From contig NZ_AKWY02000024.1 in the NCBI RefSeq assembly GCF_000306255.2, positions 12,501 through 76,500 on the forward strand: DNA of 64,000 nt. Reading direction: 5' to 3'. The stretch comes from Leptospira noguchii serovar Panama str. CZ214. GTDB taxonomy: Bacteria; Spirochaetota; Leptospiria; Leptospirales; Leptospiraceae. Position numbers and translations under genes: made by a program. Below are positions 19,901 to 35,445 of this stretch, one piece after another. The notes under the pieces are model-generated. The model saw nothing but the letters and a program-made list of their open reading frames with translations. It was not told where the DNA came from and did no database searches. How positions within the stretch are numbered: the stretch's first letter is position 1; every line of letters starts with the position of its first letter.

Positions 19901-20869
19901 TTAAAAGCAGACTGAAATCCCTAAATAAACTCCCTGAAGAATATCATGATTTCCAGATCGACTCGGATGTGTTATCGCTGGAGTTTGCTCTTTTGTAAAC
20001 GGATCGTTTGAATTTGTTTGGAAATTTAAATTTGTCTGCTGAAATCCGTAGTAACTAAAGAAAGAATATATATAATTATAACCCAAATATATTTTAAATT
20101 TTTCGAATATTCTATAACTTATAGAAAAATCAATTTCATATCCTCTATAAATTCCCTTTGCTCCTGCGCCTCCAAACGAAACCACCATCCAATCTGGAGT
20201 TAGAGTTTTTTGTTTATAAAATCGATTCCCTTCCGTATAAAAAAAATCCGCAGCTAAACTAAAATATAAATTTTCTATCGGCCTAAAATCAGTTCTGAAA
20301 ACAATTTGTGGACCATAGGTATAAAAGTATTCCTCATACACTCCTTCTCTCAAAAAATATCCGTATTTATATTTGTTAATATTTCTAATCCCTGCGCCCG
20401 TAAAAAAATCCCAATTTGGATGTAAGTTTATAATTTTATAATAATTAAATTCTGCTTCGGATCTTAACATAGGATTAAAATACTGTCTGCGAGCATCGAA
20501 TCCCAAAGAACCAAATTGAACAACATTCGTATTCGGATTTACCAATTCAATTTCATAAGCAGAAATTTCTATTCTAAATTTTTTCTCTAATTGATCATAT
20601 CTAAATACGAGAGGTATTAGAACTTTCTGATTTTCTTTGATTGAATCCGTTTTGATCGTTGTTTCTAAAATGGAACGTTCTGTATAAGAAGTATAATCAT
20701 ACGGAGTCCATCGATACGTCTGACGTTTGATCAATAATTCAAACGTGTTTTTTTTATCCTCTTGGGTTTGAGACAAAACAGAATTCAAAAAGAATATATA
20801 AAATATTAAGAAAGTATAAATCTTAAACCTTTTTTTCCAAATCGAAAAGCACAAAACTTTTTTAAACAT
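19901..20869 (-). CDS. Putative outer-membrane beta-barrel protein
   Basis: 322 aa. N-terminal signal peptide with a long positive start and hydrophobic core (FKIYTFLIFYIFFLNSVLSQ; cleavage near Q35). The mature part alternates polar and aromatic residues in strand-like segments (FNYYKIINLHPNWDFFTGAG; YTYGPQIVFRTDFRPIENLY; FKIYLGYNYIYSFFSYYGF) and ends in GVYLGISVCF, a terminal phenylalanine typical of BAM substrates. It resembles Leptospira barrel-type hypothetical proteins; no porin family can be named. It is a monocistronic gene on the minus strand. Confidence 0.6.
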   Translation of the reverse strand: MFKKVLCFSIWKKRFKIYTFLIFYIFFLNSVLSQTQEDKKNTFELLIKRQTYRWTPYDYTSYTERSILETTIKTDSIKENQKVLIPLVFRYDQLEKKFRIEISAYEIELVNPNTNVVQFGSLGFDARRQYFNPMLRSEAEFNYYKIINLHPNWDFFTGAGIRNINKYKYGYFLREGVYEEYFYTYGPQIVFRTDFRPIENLYFSLAADFFYTEGNRFYKQKTLTPDWMVVSFGGAGAKGIYRGYEIDFSISYRIFEKFKIYLGYNYIYSFFSYYGFQQTNLNFQTNSNDPFTKEQTPAITHPSRSGNHDILQGVYLGISVCF

Positions 20870-21314
20870 CGTTTTTACCTCTCACTTATTTTCATATCTC
20901 TATATGATAATATATTATGAACTTTAAAACAAATCGAACTTTTGTAAATTCTGTAGTTTTTAAATTTCTTTAGAAAAAGTGTAAACCTTAACCCACGCAA
21001 TTTAGAGCGAGAATATTGAACGAATTTTGAAATATCTTTGTTAAGTCTCCCTATATGTTCAATTTTATTTGCTTGAATAAGAGTAAAGGAACAACAGGAA
21101 AGAAGAATATCTTTCGTAAATCAGTTTGTGCTGAATTCATAGTTGAAATTCATACTAAAAAACGAACATAATTCTGTAGATTTTTTTCATTGAATTAAGT
21201 AGGTTCGCTTTTTATATAAATTGAATCTGAACTCATCAATTAAAACCTAAAAAGAGAAATTGAATTCTCTTCGATTTAAAAAGTCAAAAGTTCTTCAATT
21301 TAAATCAGAACGTT
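20870..21314. other. Intergenic, 445 bp
   Basis: Contains the upstream region of the barrel gene and the 3' side of the LRR gene. No gene, RNA or repeat recognised. Confidence 0.4.
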
Positions 21315-22904
21315 CTATTGCTTGATAAAGAGATCTTCAAAATCAATTTTACATTTTAGAAGAAGTTTTCGAATCCTTTCTTTTTCTTCGGATGAAAGTT
21401 GATTATTACTTAAATCCAACTCTCGCAAATTTTCCAGTTGTCCGATTTCTTGTGGAAGAGTTGTGAGTTGGTTATCACTCAAATTTAACTCTTGTAAATT
21501 CTTCAGTTGTCCAATTTCCTTAGGAAGAGCTATGAGTTCGTTAGCACTTAAATCCAACTTTTGTAAGTTTTTCAATTGTCCGATTTCTTTAGGAAGAGTT
21601 GTAAGTCGGTTAGCACGCAAATTCAACCATTGTAAATTTTTCAGTTGTTCAATTTCCTTAGGAAGAGTTATGAGTTTGTTAGCACTTAAATCCAGCCATT
21701 GCAAATTTTGTAGTTTTCCAATTTCTTTCGGAAATATTTTCAATTCGTTTTGAAGTAAACTTAACTTCTGTAAATTCCGCAGTTTTCCAATTTCTTTAGG
21801 AAGTCTTTCCAATACATTTGCTTCCAAATTCAAAGCCTCTAAATTCCTAAGTTGACCGATTTCAGAGGGAAGGTTTTTAAGACCATTTAAGCCTAAAGCT
21901 AAATACTTTAAATTTTTAAGTCGACCGATTTCTTTCGGAAGAATTGGAAATCCACAATCATATAAATGCAAACTCCGTAAATTTCGGAATTTCAAAATTT
22001 CCTTTGGAAACAATTGAGAAAAATCTTTGTATTCAAGGCTTAATTCAAAAACTTTTAAAGGTTCTTCCTGAGCCAAATTTAAATTACGATAAACACTATC
22101 CTTGGCTACCTCTCTCAAATCAAGATTACAATTGAGAAACAACTTTTGAATTTTTTTTCTTTCTTTGAATGAAAGAGGATTCATTAGCAAATCCAACTCT
22201 TGTAAATTCTGTAATCGTTCGATTTCAGAAGGAAGTGTTGTCAGTCGGTTATTTACCAAATTCAATTTTTGTAAACTCTGTAGCTGCCCGAATTCTCTAG
22301 GAAGAATAGTGAGACGGTTTTTATTCAAATCCAACGTTTGCAAATTTTGTAGTCGCCCTATTCCTTTGGGAAGTGTTACGAGTTGGTTCCATTTTAAATT
22401 CAACTCTTGTAAATTCCGTAGTTGCCCGATTTCCTTAGGAAGTGTAGTAAGTTTATTTTTATACAAATCCAACGATTGTAAATTCCGTAGTCGCCCGATT
22501 TCATTAGGAAGAGTTACGAGTTGATTATCACGCAAATACAATGCTTGCAAATTCTGAAGTTCTACTATTTCCTTAGGAAGTATTGCGAGTTGATTACCAC
22601 TCAAATTCAACGATTGCAAATTCTTCAGTTGTTCAATTTCTTTCGGAACCGTTGTGAGTCGATTCCATTTCAAGCTCAACTCTCGCAAATTCTTCAATTG
22701 TCCGATTTCCTTAGGAAGTGTTGTAAGTTCTTCTCCACTCAAATCCAAAACAAGAACATCCAAAGGATTTTGGAGCGCTTTTGTTAAATCCGTATACCTT
22801 TCTTGTTCTACTTCTTCCGCTTGCATAAAAGAAAAAGAAGAAATGAAAATCAAAAAAAAGAGGAAAAATTTTCGTAAATGAATCAGTGTTATGCGAAATT
22901 TCAT
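21315..22904 (-). CDS. Exported leucine-rich-repeat protein
   Basis: About 529 aa from ATG 22,904 (RBS AGGA 8 nt upstream; the longer frame to 22,976 is less likely). Signal peptide FFLFFLIFISSFSFMQAEE with cleavage after A. Two blocks of 23-residue repeats of the form LxLxxNxLTTLPKEIGQLKNLQ: about eight full repeats, a linker with NPLSFKERKKIQKLFLNCN, then about nine more, ending in the same cap style (NNQLSSEEKERIRKLLLKC). Each block ends in a matching cap, as if the gene arose by duplication of an ancestral unit. Proteins of this family in pathogenic Leptospira are secreted or surface-exposed and bind host or bacterial ligands; the ligand here is unknown. Confidence 0.9.
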   Translation of the reverse strand: MKFRITLIHLRKFFLFFLIFISSFSFMQAEEVEQERYTDLTKALQNPLDVLVLDLSGEELTTLPKEIGQLKNLRELSLKWNRLTTVPKEIEQLKNLQSLNLSGNQLAILPKEIVELQNLQALYLRDNQLVTLPNEIGRLRNLQSLDLYKNKLTTLPKEIGQLRNLQELNLKWNQLVTLPKGIGRLQNLQTLDLNKNRLTILPREFGQLQSLQKLNLVNNRLTTLPSEIERLQNLQELDLLMNPLSFKERKKIQKLFLNCNLDLREVAKDSVYRNLNLAQEEPLKVFELSLEYKDFSQLFPKEILKFRNLRSLHLYDCGFPILPKEIGRLKNLKYLALGLNGLKNLPSEIGQLRNLEALNLEANVLERLPKEIGKLRNLQKLSLLQNELKIFPKEIGKLQNLQWLDLSANKLITLPKEIEQLKNLQWLNLRANRLTTLPKEIGQLKNLQKLDLSANELIALPKEIGQLKNLQELNLSDNQLTTLPQEIGQLENLRELDLSNNQLSSEEKERIRKLLLKCKIDFEDLFIKQ

Positions 22905-23137
22905 AAAGGTTTTCCTGATTGGGCTTTTATTTGAATTGGAAGACAAGTTTCTCAATAAAATAAAAACGTCATTCAATTTAAAAGCTCTTTTTGAATTTCA
23001 GCGTGTTTTTGAAAAGAAGATCACAAAAATTTTTGTCTTGGTTACAAATCTAGAAATTTTTCATTCTATTCAATTAAAGTCAGTCTAACGTTCAAAAAAA
23101 GTAATTTATTTCCAAGATAAATATTACATTACAGTTT

Positions 23138-24076
23138 TTAGATTTTCTTTTTTATCTTATTTACATTTCTTTGATACATTTTAAAATTCATTCTGGATAT
23201 GGCGGAATCTGAAAAAGTTTTTTGAAATTCCTCTTCGTTTAGAGTTAAAATTGATTCCGGATTTTCCTTTAAATAAGATCGAACTTTAAATTCTTCTAAT
23301 CTAGTTTGAACTCCTTTTTTAAACGCTTTTACTCGATTCCAAGGACACACGTCTTGACATATATCACAACCCGCAAGCCATCCGTATGTATCCGGAATTT
23401 CTTCGGATGAATCTTCTAAAGTATGATGAGAAATACATTTTCCAGCGTCTATTTGATAAGGTTTTAATGCCCCGGTTGGACACGCGTCTATACACGCAGT
23501 ACAAGTTCCGCAACGATCTTTGACCTGAACCCGAACTGTATAAATCGGTAAATCAGTAAGTATTACGGTTATAAAAAAGAAAGATCCAATTTCTGGATGA
23601 ATCAAATTCGTGTTTTTTCCATTCCACCCAAGCCCTGCAAGCCTAGCTAAAACTTTTTCAGGAACCGGCAAAGAATCCACACCTTGACGAAAATGATGAT
23701 TGGGATATTTTTTTTTAAAAGCTTGTATTATAGATTTTGCATGTCTTTTTAACACCCTATGGTAATCTTCGCCAATCGCATATTTAGAAAATCGAAACGA
23801 CATTCCTTTTTGGACTTCTTCGTATTCCGGATCCTTATAAATTATTCCAAGTACAATTACGGACTGCGGATCAAAACCTAAATTCTTAAAATCTAAACGA
23901 AGATTCATATTCTTAGGATACCACTCCATCTTTCCGTGATTACCTTCCTTTACCCATAAAAGAATATTTTCTCTGTCTTCTTCCGGAATTTTGGCCTCAC
24001 AAATCCCATAAAGATCAAAACCAGATCCTTCAATCAGAGTTTTGAATTCGGAAATTATTTCTTTACTTTCAATCAT
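23138..24076 (-). CDS. queG: Epoxyqueuosine reductase QueG
   Basis: 312 aa. Reduces epoxyqueuosine to queuosine in tRNA using a cobalamin cofactor and two [4Fe-4S] clusters. The N-terminal cobalamin-binding part includes DSLPVPEKVLARLAGLGWNG. The ferredoxin-like part carries CGTCTACIDACPTGAL and GCDICQDVCPWN. The length is close to short QueG forms lacking the C-terminal HEAT repeats. It is divergent from the small gene at 24,097. Confidence 0.92.
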   Translation of the reverse strand: MIESKEIISEFKTLIEGSGFDLYGICEAKIPEEDRENILLWVKEGNHGKMEWYPKNMNLRLDFKNLGFDPQSVIVLGIIYKDPEYEEVQKGMSFRFSKYAIGEDYHRVLKRHAKSIIQAFKKKYPNHHFRQGVDSLPVPEKVLARLAGLGWNGKNTNLIHPEIGSFFFITVILTDLPIYTVRVQVKDRCGTCTACIDACPTGALKPYQIDAGKCISHHTLEDSSEEIPDTYGWLAGCDICQDVCPWNRVKAFKKGVQTRLEEFKVRSYLKENPESILTLNEEEFQKTFSDSAISRMNFKMYQRNVNKIKKKI

Positions 24077-24096
24077 AAAGTGAATATAAATTGAAT

Positions 24097-24534
24097 ATGC
24101 AAAAAGAATTATCAGAAAATTCCAATTTTACAACCAAAGGCAAGGACATAACAATCTTTGCAAACTATCCAATTTCTATTTCTCGCTCAGACTTCATAAC
24201 AGCAGCTCGTCTTACTCTATCGTCAGCGAGCATACAATTTGAAACTTTAAATTCTTCAGAACGAAGTCTTAAAAATAAGCATAAATTTTCCAAACAAATC
24301 ATCTTTGCCTCCGTCTTAGGCGCACTCAAAGGTTTTGAAGAAAGAGATTTAAAACCATTTCACGTAAATCATAAACCTATTTTTGCAGAAATCGGTTCCG
24401 AAATTTTAAATACAGAATTCAATCCAATTTCAAACGAGGATAAAATCGAAATTCTTAAAAATGTCTTTGATTATGGAATCCGTAAAGTATATCACTTAGA
24501 ATGGAAACTCTATACATCCAAGGAACTATATTAA
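24097..24534 (+). CDS. Hypothetical protein, divergent from queG
   Basis: 145 aa from ATG 24,097 (a TTG two codons upstream is less likely). Features: DITIFANYPISISRSDFITA, then KQIIFASVLGALKGFEERDL. No transmembrane segment, signal peptide or known motif. Only 20 bp separate its start from that of queG. Confidence 0.55.
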   Translation: MQKELSENSNFTTKGKDITIFANYPISISRSDFITAARLTLSSASIQFETLNSSERSLKNKHKFSKQIIFASVLGALKGFEERDLKPFHVNHKPIFAEIGSEILNTEFNPISNEDKIEILKNVFDYGIRKVYHLEWKLYTSKELY

Positions 24535-24700
24535 AATTCTCTAATTGTTTCTTTTAACATGTTTTAACCGTTCAGCACTCGAACGTGTCTTTATAAAAAT
24601 TCCGCCCCAAATATTATGATCAATCTCTTTGAATTTCCAACAAAAAGTGTTAGTTCCTACAGAAACCGTCGTATTGCATGATTTACGACTTTTTGACATT

Positions 24701-24801
24701 AGAGTTGTTGAAAAATTAATTCTCTATCTATTTCTGTTTTATGGAAATGGTCGACTAAAGCAGTTTTGTTAATCGCCACTATGGAATTTTTCAAAAACTC
24801 T
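24701..24801 (+). repeat. MITE, copy 2, 101 bp
   Basis: Starts AGAGTTGTTGAAAAATTAAT and ends GAATTTTTCAAAAACTCT, flanked by ATT on both sides (24,698-24,700; 24,802-24,804). The interior TATTTCTGTTTTATGGAA and AAGCAGTTTTGTTAATCG are the best-preserved of the family. The GTRGGAACT-type palindromes at 24,650 and 24,814 sit on either side. Confidence 0.85.
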
Positions 24802-25043
24802 ATTATAATTTCCGTATAAGTCCCCACATTTTTGAGATAATCACAAAACGATAATTTCATTCAAAAAATCCGATGGAGCGCTACTTTTTTTATATTTCTA
24901 GTATATAGTGTATAACAAAAAAGAATTTTATAAAAATATTATATACTTTGAAATAATTTTTTAAGAGAAACTTAAAACTTTCACATTTTGATTATACTAC
25001 GATTTTTATTTTAAATTTTAGACCAAAGTCTTAAAAATAAATT

Positions 25044-25961
<918 letters not shown>

Positions 25962-25971
25962 GAACGACAGA

Positions 25972-26730
<759 letters not shown>

Positions 26731-26736
26731 ATCGAA

Positions 26737-30623
<3,887 letters not shown>

Positions 30624-30867
30624 TGAATTTTATTTACCTATATAAGAAGAACTCGTTGTTTTGAAAAAACTCAGGAAACTTTTTTCCTTCCATGAAATAG
30701 GAAAGATTTTAAAACATAAATTTTATGTAATCATCCCAACTTCAAAGTTCGGATGTTTTAAAAAAAAGCACATTCCTTGAGTTACAAAGTCTCCAAAAAC
30801 ATTATGTCTCATCAAATTACGATTGACTATTCGAAAGATCGCAAAAAGAGCAAGAAAAAATTAAATT

Positions 30868-31647
<780 letters not shown>

Positions 31648-31720
31648 GACACTCACGTCAAAATCTAACAAAAGGGAATAGAGTTTTCATTTCAAAGTAA
31701 AAAAATTCTAGAAAAACCAT

Positions 31721-32017
31721 ATGTCAAAATTCAAAATTGATGGAAAGTTCGCAAAGATAACGATCGATACCGTTGTAATCGATGGCTATGATAAAATTTT
31801 CGACGAGGTAACTCAAAGCGCATCTAAAGGTGCAATTTTAGACGCGGAGTTTCTTTTAGAAGCGGTTAAAAAAATAACTTCTAGCGGAATCGCAAAACTA
31901 CTCACTGTAAAAAACAGAATGGATCACTACGGAGTAAAAATGAAAATCAAAGATTTAAATCCGGATCTTTTAGAAGTTTTGAAAAAATTCAAAGTGGATG
32001 ATAAATTAGGACTTTAA
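31721..32017 (+). CDS. STAS-domain protein
   Basis: 98 aa, about the size of one STAS (anti-sigma antagonist-like) domain: FKIDGKFAKITIDTVVIDGY, EFLLEAVKKITSSGIAKLLT, IKDLNPDLLEVLKKFKVDDK. The conserved D-S/T-G phosphosite is not obvious, so it may be a non-phosphorylated relative. An RsbW-like kinase is encoded at 55,726. Confidence 0.55.
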   Translation: MSKFKIDGKFAKITIDTVVIDGYDKIFDEVTQSASKGAILDAEFLLEAVKKITSSGIAKLLTVKNRMDHYGVKMKIKDLNPDLLEVLKKFKVDDKLGL

Positions 32018-32076
32018 AGTTTTTGAAAAAAGATTGCTTCATTTTGTAAACTTTTAGAAACCTATGACAAATCCCG

Positions 32077-33009
32077 ATGGGAACAATTTCAGTCAGCCAA
32101 CTTTCAAAATCCTTTGCGAACAAAAACGCAATTTCCAATCTTAATTTCGAAATTCCAAAAGGAAGAATCACCGGTTTACTTGGACCCAACGGCGCGGGTA
32201 AAACTACCACCTTAAGATTGTTAACCGGCTCTCTACATCCGGACAAAGGAAAGATACAATACGACGGTTTTGATTTTTCTGAAAACAAAATCGAAATCCA
32301 AAAAAAAATCGGTTATCTTTCCGAATCCTCTCCTATTTATTGGAATCTTACAGTTTTTGAATATCTTTCCTTTTTAGGGAAGGCAAAAGGAATTTTAAAA
32401 AAAAATCTAAAAGAAAAAATCGATTTTGTTTCCTCAATTTTGCAATTGGAAGCGGTTCTATATAGTCCGATCGGTTTTCTTTCGAAAGGGTTTCGTCAAA
32501 GAGTTGCTCTGGCCGGGAGTCTCATTCAAGATCCTGAATATATTTTTTTGGACGAACCCAGTTCCGGCTTGGACCCGATTCAAATTGTGGAATTAAAAAA
32601 ACTAGTTCGTACATTAGGAAAAACGAAAACGATTCTTTTTTCTTCGCACATCCTACAAGAAGTAGAAGAACTATGCGATCACGTTCTCATTTTATACGAA
32701 GGAAAATTGATTTCCGATCATTCTTTAGTTTCTATTTATCAGAATAGACCTTGTTTGGTGTTAGCAAAAACGGATCCGGATACTTTTAAAAGTTTTTTTT
32801 CACTTACGGATTACGAGATAGAAACTACCGGAAGAACGGAGAATTCTTTTTTAGAATTTAGAATCCAATCCCAAAAATCGTCCTCGGAAGAAATCTTTCA
32901 AATTTTAAAAAACGCAAATTTTCCCATCCGATCTATAGGTCCGGAAAAAAATTCATTAGAATCCGTTTTTAAATCTTTAACAAAAAACAATCAAAATGAA
33001 ACTTTTTAA
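32077..33009 (+). CDS. ABC transporter ATP-binding protein (Gld-like)
   Basis: 310 aa. Walker A GPNGAGKTT (36-44), ABC signature LSKGFRQ (135-141), Walker B YIFLDE (155-160), H-loop FSSHIL. An extra C-terminal domain of about 90 residues follows. It overlaps the permease gene by 14 nt, starting a four-gene operon like the gldA/gldF/gldG locus. In gliding bacteria this system is associated with motility, but the fold also exports other substrates, so the substrate here is open. Confidence 0.9.
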   Translation: MGTISVSQLSKSFANKNAISNLNFEIPKGRITGLLGPNGAGKTTTLRLLTGSLHPDKGKIQYDGFDFSENKIEIQKKIGYLSESSPIYWNLTVFEYLSFLGKAKGILKKNLKEKIDFVSSILQLEAVLYSPIGFLSKGFRQRVALAGSLIQDPEYIFLDEPSSGLDPIQIVELKKLVRTLGKTKTILFSSHILQEVEELCDHVLILYEGKLISDHSLVSIYQNRPCLVLAKTDPDTFKSFFSLTDYEIETTGRTENSFLEFRIQSQKSSSEEIFQILKNANFPIRSIGPEKNSLESVFKSLTKNNQNETF

Positions 33010-33742
33010 ATTTAGTAAAACATTCTTTTTGAATATTCAAACCGTATTTTCGAAAGAATTTTCAATTTATTTTAATTCTCCTGTCGGATCAATTTTTGCT
33101 TCGTTTTTTTTATTTTTGACCTCGTTCCTGTTTTTTTTCGGATTAGGAGAAGGTTCTTTCTGGGACTTTAAATCGGCAAGTATGGAAACGTATTTTTTTT
33201 TGATTCCGATTTTATACGTAATTTTTATCCCCGCCCTTTCTATGGGTCTTTGGTCCGAAGAAGAACGCTCCGGAACTTTAGAAATTCTTTTCTCCCTTCC
33301 TTTGAAAGACGTAGAATTGGTATTGGGAAAATTTTTAGCGGCTTGGAGTTTTTTAGGATTTGTTCTTTCATTTACTTTTTTAATTCCCGCCACGATTTTT
33401 TATTTAGGGGATTTGGATCTAGGAATCACGTTTGCAGGTTACTTAGGAATTTTTCTTTTAGGCGGTGCCAATCTTGTTTTGGGAAGTTTTGTATCTTCTT
33501 TGACCAAGGACCAGATCAGTTCTTATCTATTAGGACTTATTCTTTGCCTTTTCTTTTTTTTATTGGGATATAGACCTTTGCTTCAATTTTTAGGAACTGG
33601 TCAAATTTCTTTTTTTTCTCTTTCCAAACATTTTGAACCGTTTCGTCTCGGAATCTTGGATGGAAGAGAGATTTTCTTTTTTCTCAGCTTTATTCTTTTA
33701 TTTATATATATAAATATTCTAATACTAAGGTCTAAGAGATGA
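32996..33742 (+). CDS. ABC-2 type permease (GldF-like)
   Basis: 248 aa with six transmembrane helices (for example IFASFFLFLTSFLFFFGLGE; LGFVLSFTFLIPATIFYLGD; LGLILCLFFFLLGYRPLLQ). The stretch ALSMGLWSEEERSGTLEILF is typical of ABC-2 membrane subunits. It overlaps the GldG-like gene by 4 nt (ATGA). Confidence 0.85.
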   Translation: MKLFKFSKTFFLNIQTVFSKEFSIYFNSPVGSIFASFFLFLTSFLFFFGLGEGSFWDFKSASMETYFFLIPILYVIFIPALSMGLWSEEERSGTLEILFSLPLKDVELVLGKFLAAWSFLGFVLSFTFLIPATIFYLGDLDLGITFAGYLGIFLLGGANLVLGSFVSSLTKDQISSYLLGLILCLFFFLLGYRPLLQFLGTGQISFFSLSKHFEPFRLGILDGREIFFFLSFILLFIYINILILRSKR

Positions 33743-35445
33743 TCTTTAAAATCAGAACTTTACTGATCCGTTTTAATTCCAACCCCTGGTTCCTACTCTC
33801 TCAGACTTTTTTTATATTTTTATTTTTGAACTTAATCGTATCTAAATTGGATTGTAAAAAAGATCTTTCCCGATCTGGCCGTTTCGAAATCAGCGAAAGT
33901 TCTCGAAAGATATTTCGAAATCTACATTCTCCGCTTTATATAGACGCTTATTATTCTTCTAAAATTCCCGGGGAATACAAGGTGCGTCTAGATCTAACCA
34001 AAGAATTATTAAGCGAAATTGCTTCTTCGGGTAAACAAAATGTTATATTACGTTTTCATGATCCTAGCGAATCCGCAGAAATAGAAAAAAAAGCGATCGA
34101 GGCCGGAATCACACCGCAGATTTTAGAAAAACAAGAAAGGGGCGCCTCTCAAATCAGACAAGTTTTTTTTGGAATGACCTTAACTTTAGAAACCGAAAAG
34201 AAAACGATTCCATTTGCATTTTACGCAGAAGAAATAGAATATCAAATTCTAACAACTCTCAAAAAAATGATTCGTAAACCAGAAGACGTAAAAATCGGAA
34301 TTCTATCACTTCCGGAAAGTTTATCCACCGTATTCTCTGGTTTTGAAAACGGAAAAGATACGATCGGAATTTTTACCGATCAAATATTAAAAGAAGAATA
34401 CGGAATCGTTCCGGAAATTCGTATTGAGGAAGAAGAAATCCCAAATTCAATTAATACTCTTCTTTGGATTGGAGGAGGAACGTTATCCGAAATATCTTCT
34501 TATAGATTAGATCAATTTTTAATGCGAGGGGGAAATTTAATTCTTCTTTTTAAGTCCATGGACTTCCGCTTAGCCCCTTCAAACCGAGAAAACGGAATCG
34601 GAATGGACTCAATTAGTCCCGGCATTGCCAAACCTACCTCTTATATCGAAGAACAAAATAGTATTTTCGAATATTACGGATTTAGAGTGAATACGGATCT
34701 AGTCTTAGATCCAAATCATTCTCTTCCCATAGGCTCTTTGATGGAAGTAGAACCGGGGGTAATAGGAAAATACGCCTATCCTCCTTGGATTCTTGCCGGA
34801 AGTTCTGACCAAATGTTAAGCGAAGTGAGTCAGTTCACAAGTCCGTTTCAAAATTTACTTCTACCTTGGATTTCTAGCATAACACTTTTTCCGGATAAAC
34901 AACCTAAGGTAAAAATGGAAACGGTTCTTTCCTCTTCCGAAAAAGCGGAGATCCGGTCCTCAGTGGTGGCAATCGGTGAAAAACAAATCCTTGCAAATCC
35001 AATTCGAAGCGGAGGTAAAAAAATCACTTTGGGCGCTACGTTGGAAGGAAGTTTCAAGTCTCGTTTTAATTCCGTTCCAAAAACATTAAAAAAATCGAAT
35101 TCTTTTCTTAAACAAACCTTAGAAGGTAAAACCACTAAAATTCTTGTAATTGGATCCCCTTATTTAGTATCAGATCTTTTAACCCTTCCAGAGACAAGAA
35201 AGATATATCAAGAATCAAATATTCCATTTTTATTAAATTCTTTCAATATATTCGAAGGTGATACGGATTTAATGCAAATCCGAGGAAAAAAATCTGCTTT
35301 TTTAAAACTTAATCCATTTTCTGAAACCGAAAAAAACATATTTAATTTTCTGAATATTATCGGAATCCCCGCTCTTTTGGGGCTTTATACCTTTTTAAGG
35401 ATTTACCGTAGAAACTCTACACAAAACAAAAACTTTTTATCATGA
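33739..35445 (+). CDS. GldG-like ABC-transporter auxiliary protein
   Basis: 568 aa. A helix near the N-terminus (LSQTFFIFLFLNLIVSKL), a large periplasmic domain with RFEISESSRKIFRNLHSPLY, and a C-terminal helix (NFLNIIGIPALLGLYTFLR). This matches the ABC auxiliary/GldG family, where the soluble domain sits between two membrane anchors. It overlaps the next gene by 4 nt. Confidence 0.8.
   Translation: MIFKIRTLLIRFNSNPWFLLSQTFFIFLFLNLIVSKLDCKKDLSRSGRFEISESSRKIFRNLHSPLYIDAYYSSKIPGEYKVRLDLTKELLSEIASSGKQNVILRFHDPSESAEIEKKAIEAGITPQILEKQERGASQIRQVFFGMTLTLETEKKTIPFAFYAEEIEYQILTTLKKMIRKPEDVKIGILSLPESLSTVFSGFENGKDTIGIFTDQILKEEYGIVPEIRIEEEEIPNSINTLLWIGGGTLSEISSYRLDQFLMRGGNLILLFKSMDFRLAPSNRENGIGMDSISPGIAKPTSYIEEQNSIFEYYGFRVNTDLVLDPNHSLPIGSLMEVEPGVIGKYAYPPWILAGSSDQMLSEVSQFTSPFQNLLLPWISSITLFPDKQPKVKMETVLSSSEKAEIRSSVVAIGEKQILANPIRSGGKKITLGATLEGSFKSRFNSVPKTLKKSNSFLKQTLEGKTTKILVIGSPYLVSDLLTLPETRKIYQESNIPFLLNSFNIFEGDTDLMQIRGKKSAFLKLNPFSETEKNIFNFLNIIGIPALLGLYTFLRIYRRNSTQNKNFLS

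Noticed and set aside
22165..22524. Plus-strand open frames over the LRR gene
   Set aside because: They mirror the 69-bp periodicity of the LRR repeats on the other strand and have no signal or RBS.
21463..22787. Possible CRISPR-like periodicity at 69 bp
   Set aside because: Repeats are contiguous coding LRRs with no conserved-repeat/variable-spacer structure.
24701..24801. MITE read as a transcription terminator
   Set aside because: The inverted ends lie 100 bp apart and are transposon termini with target duplications; there is no short-loop hairpin with a T-run.
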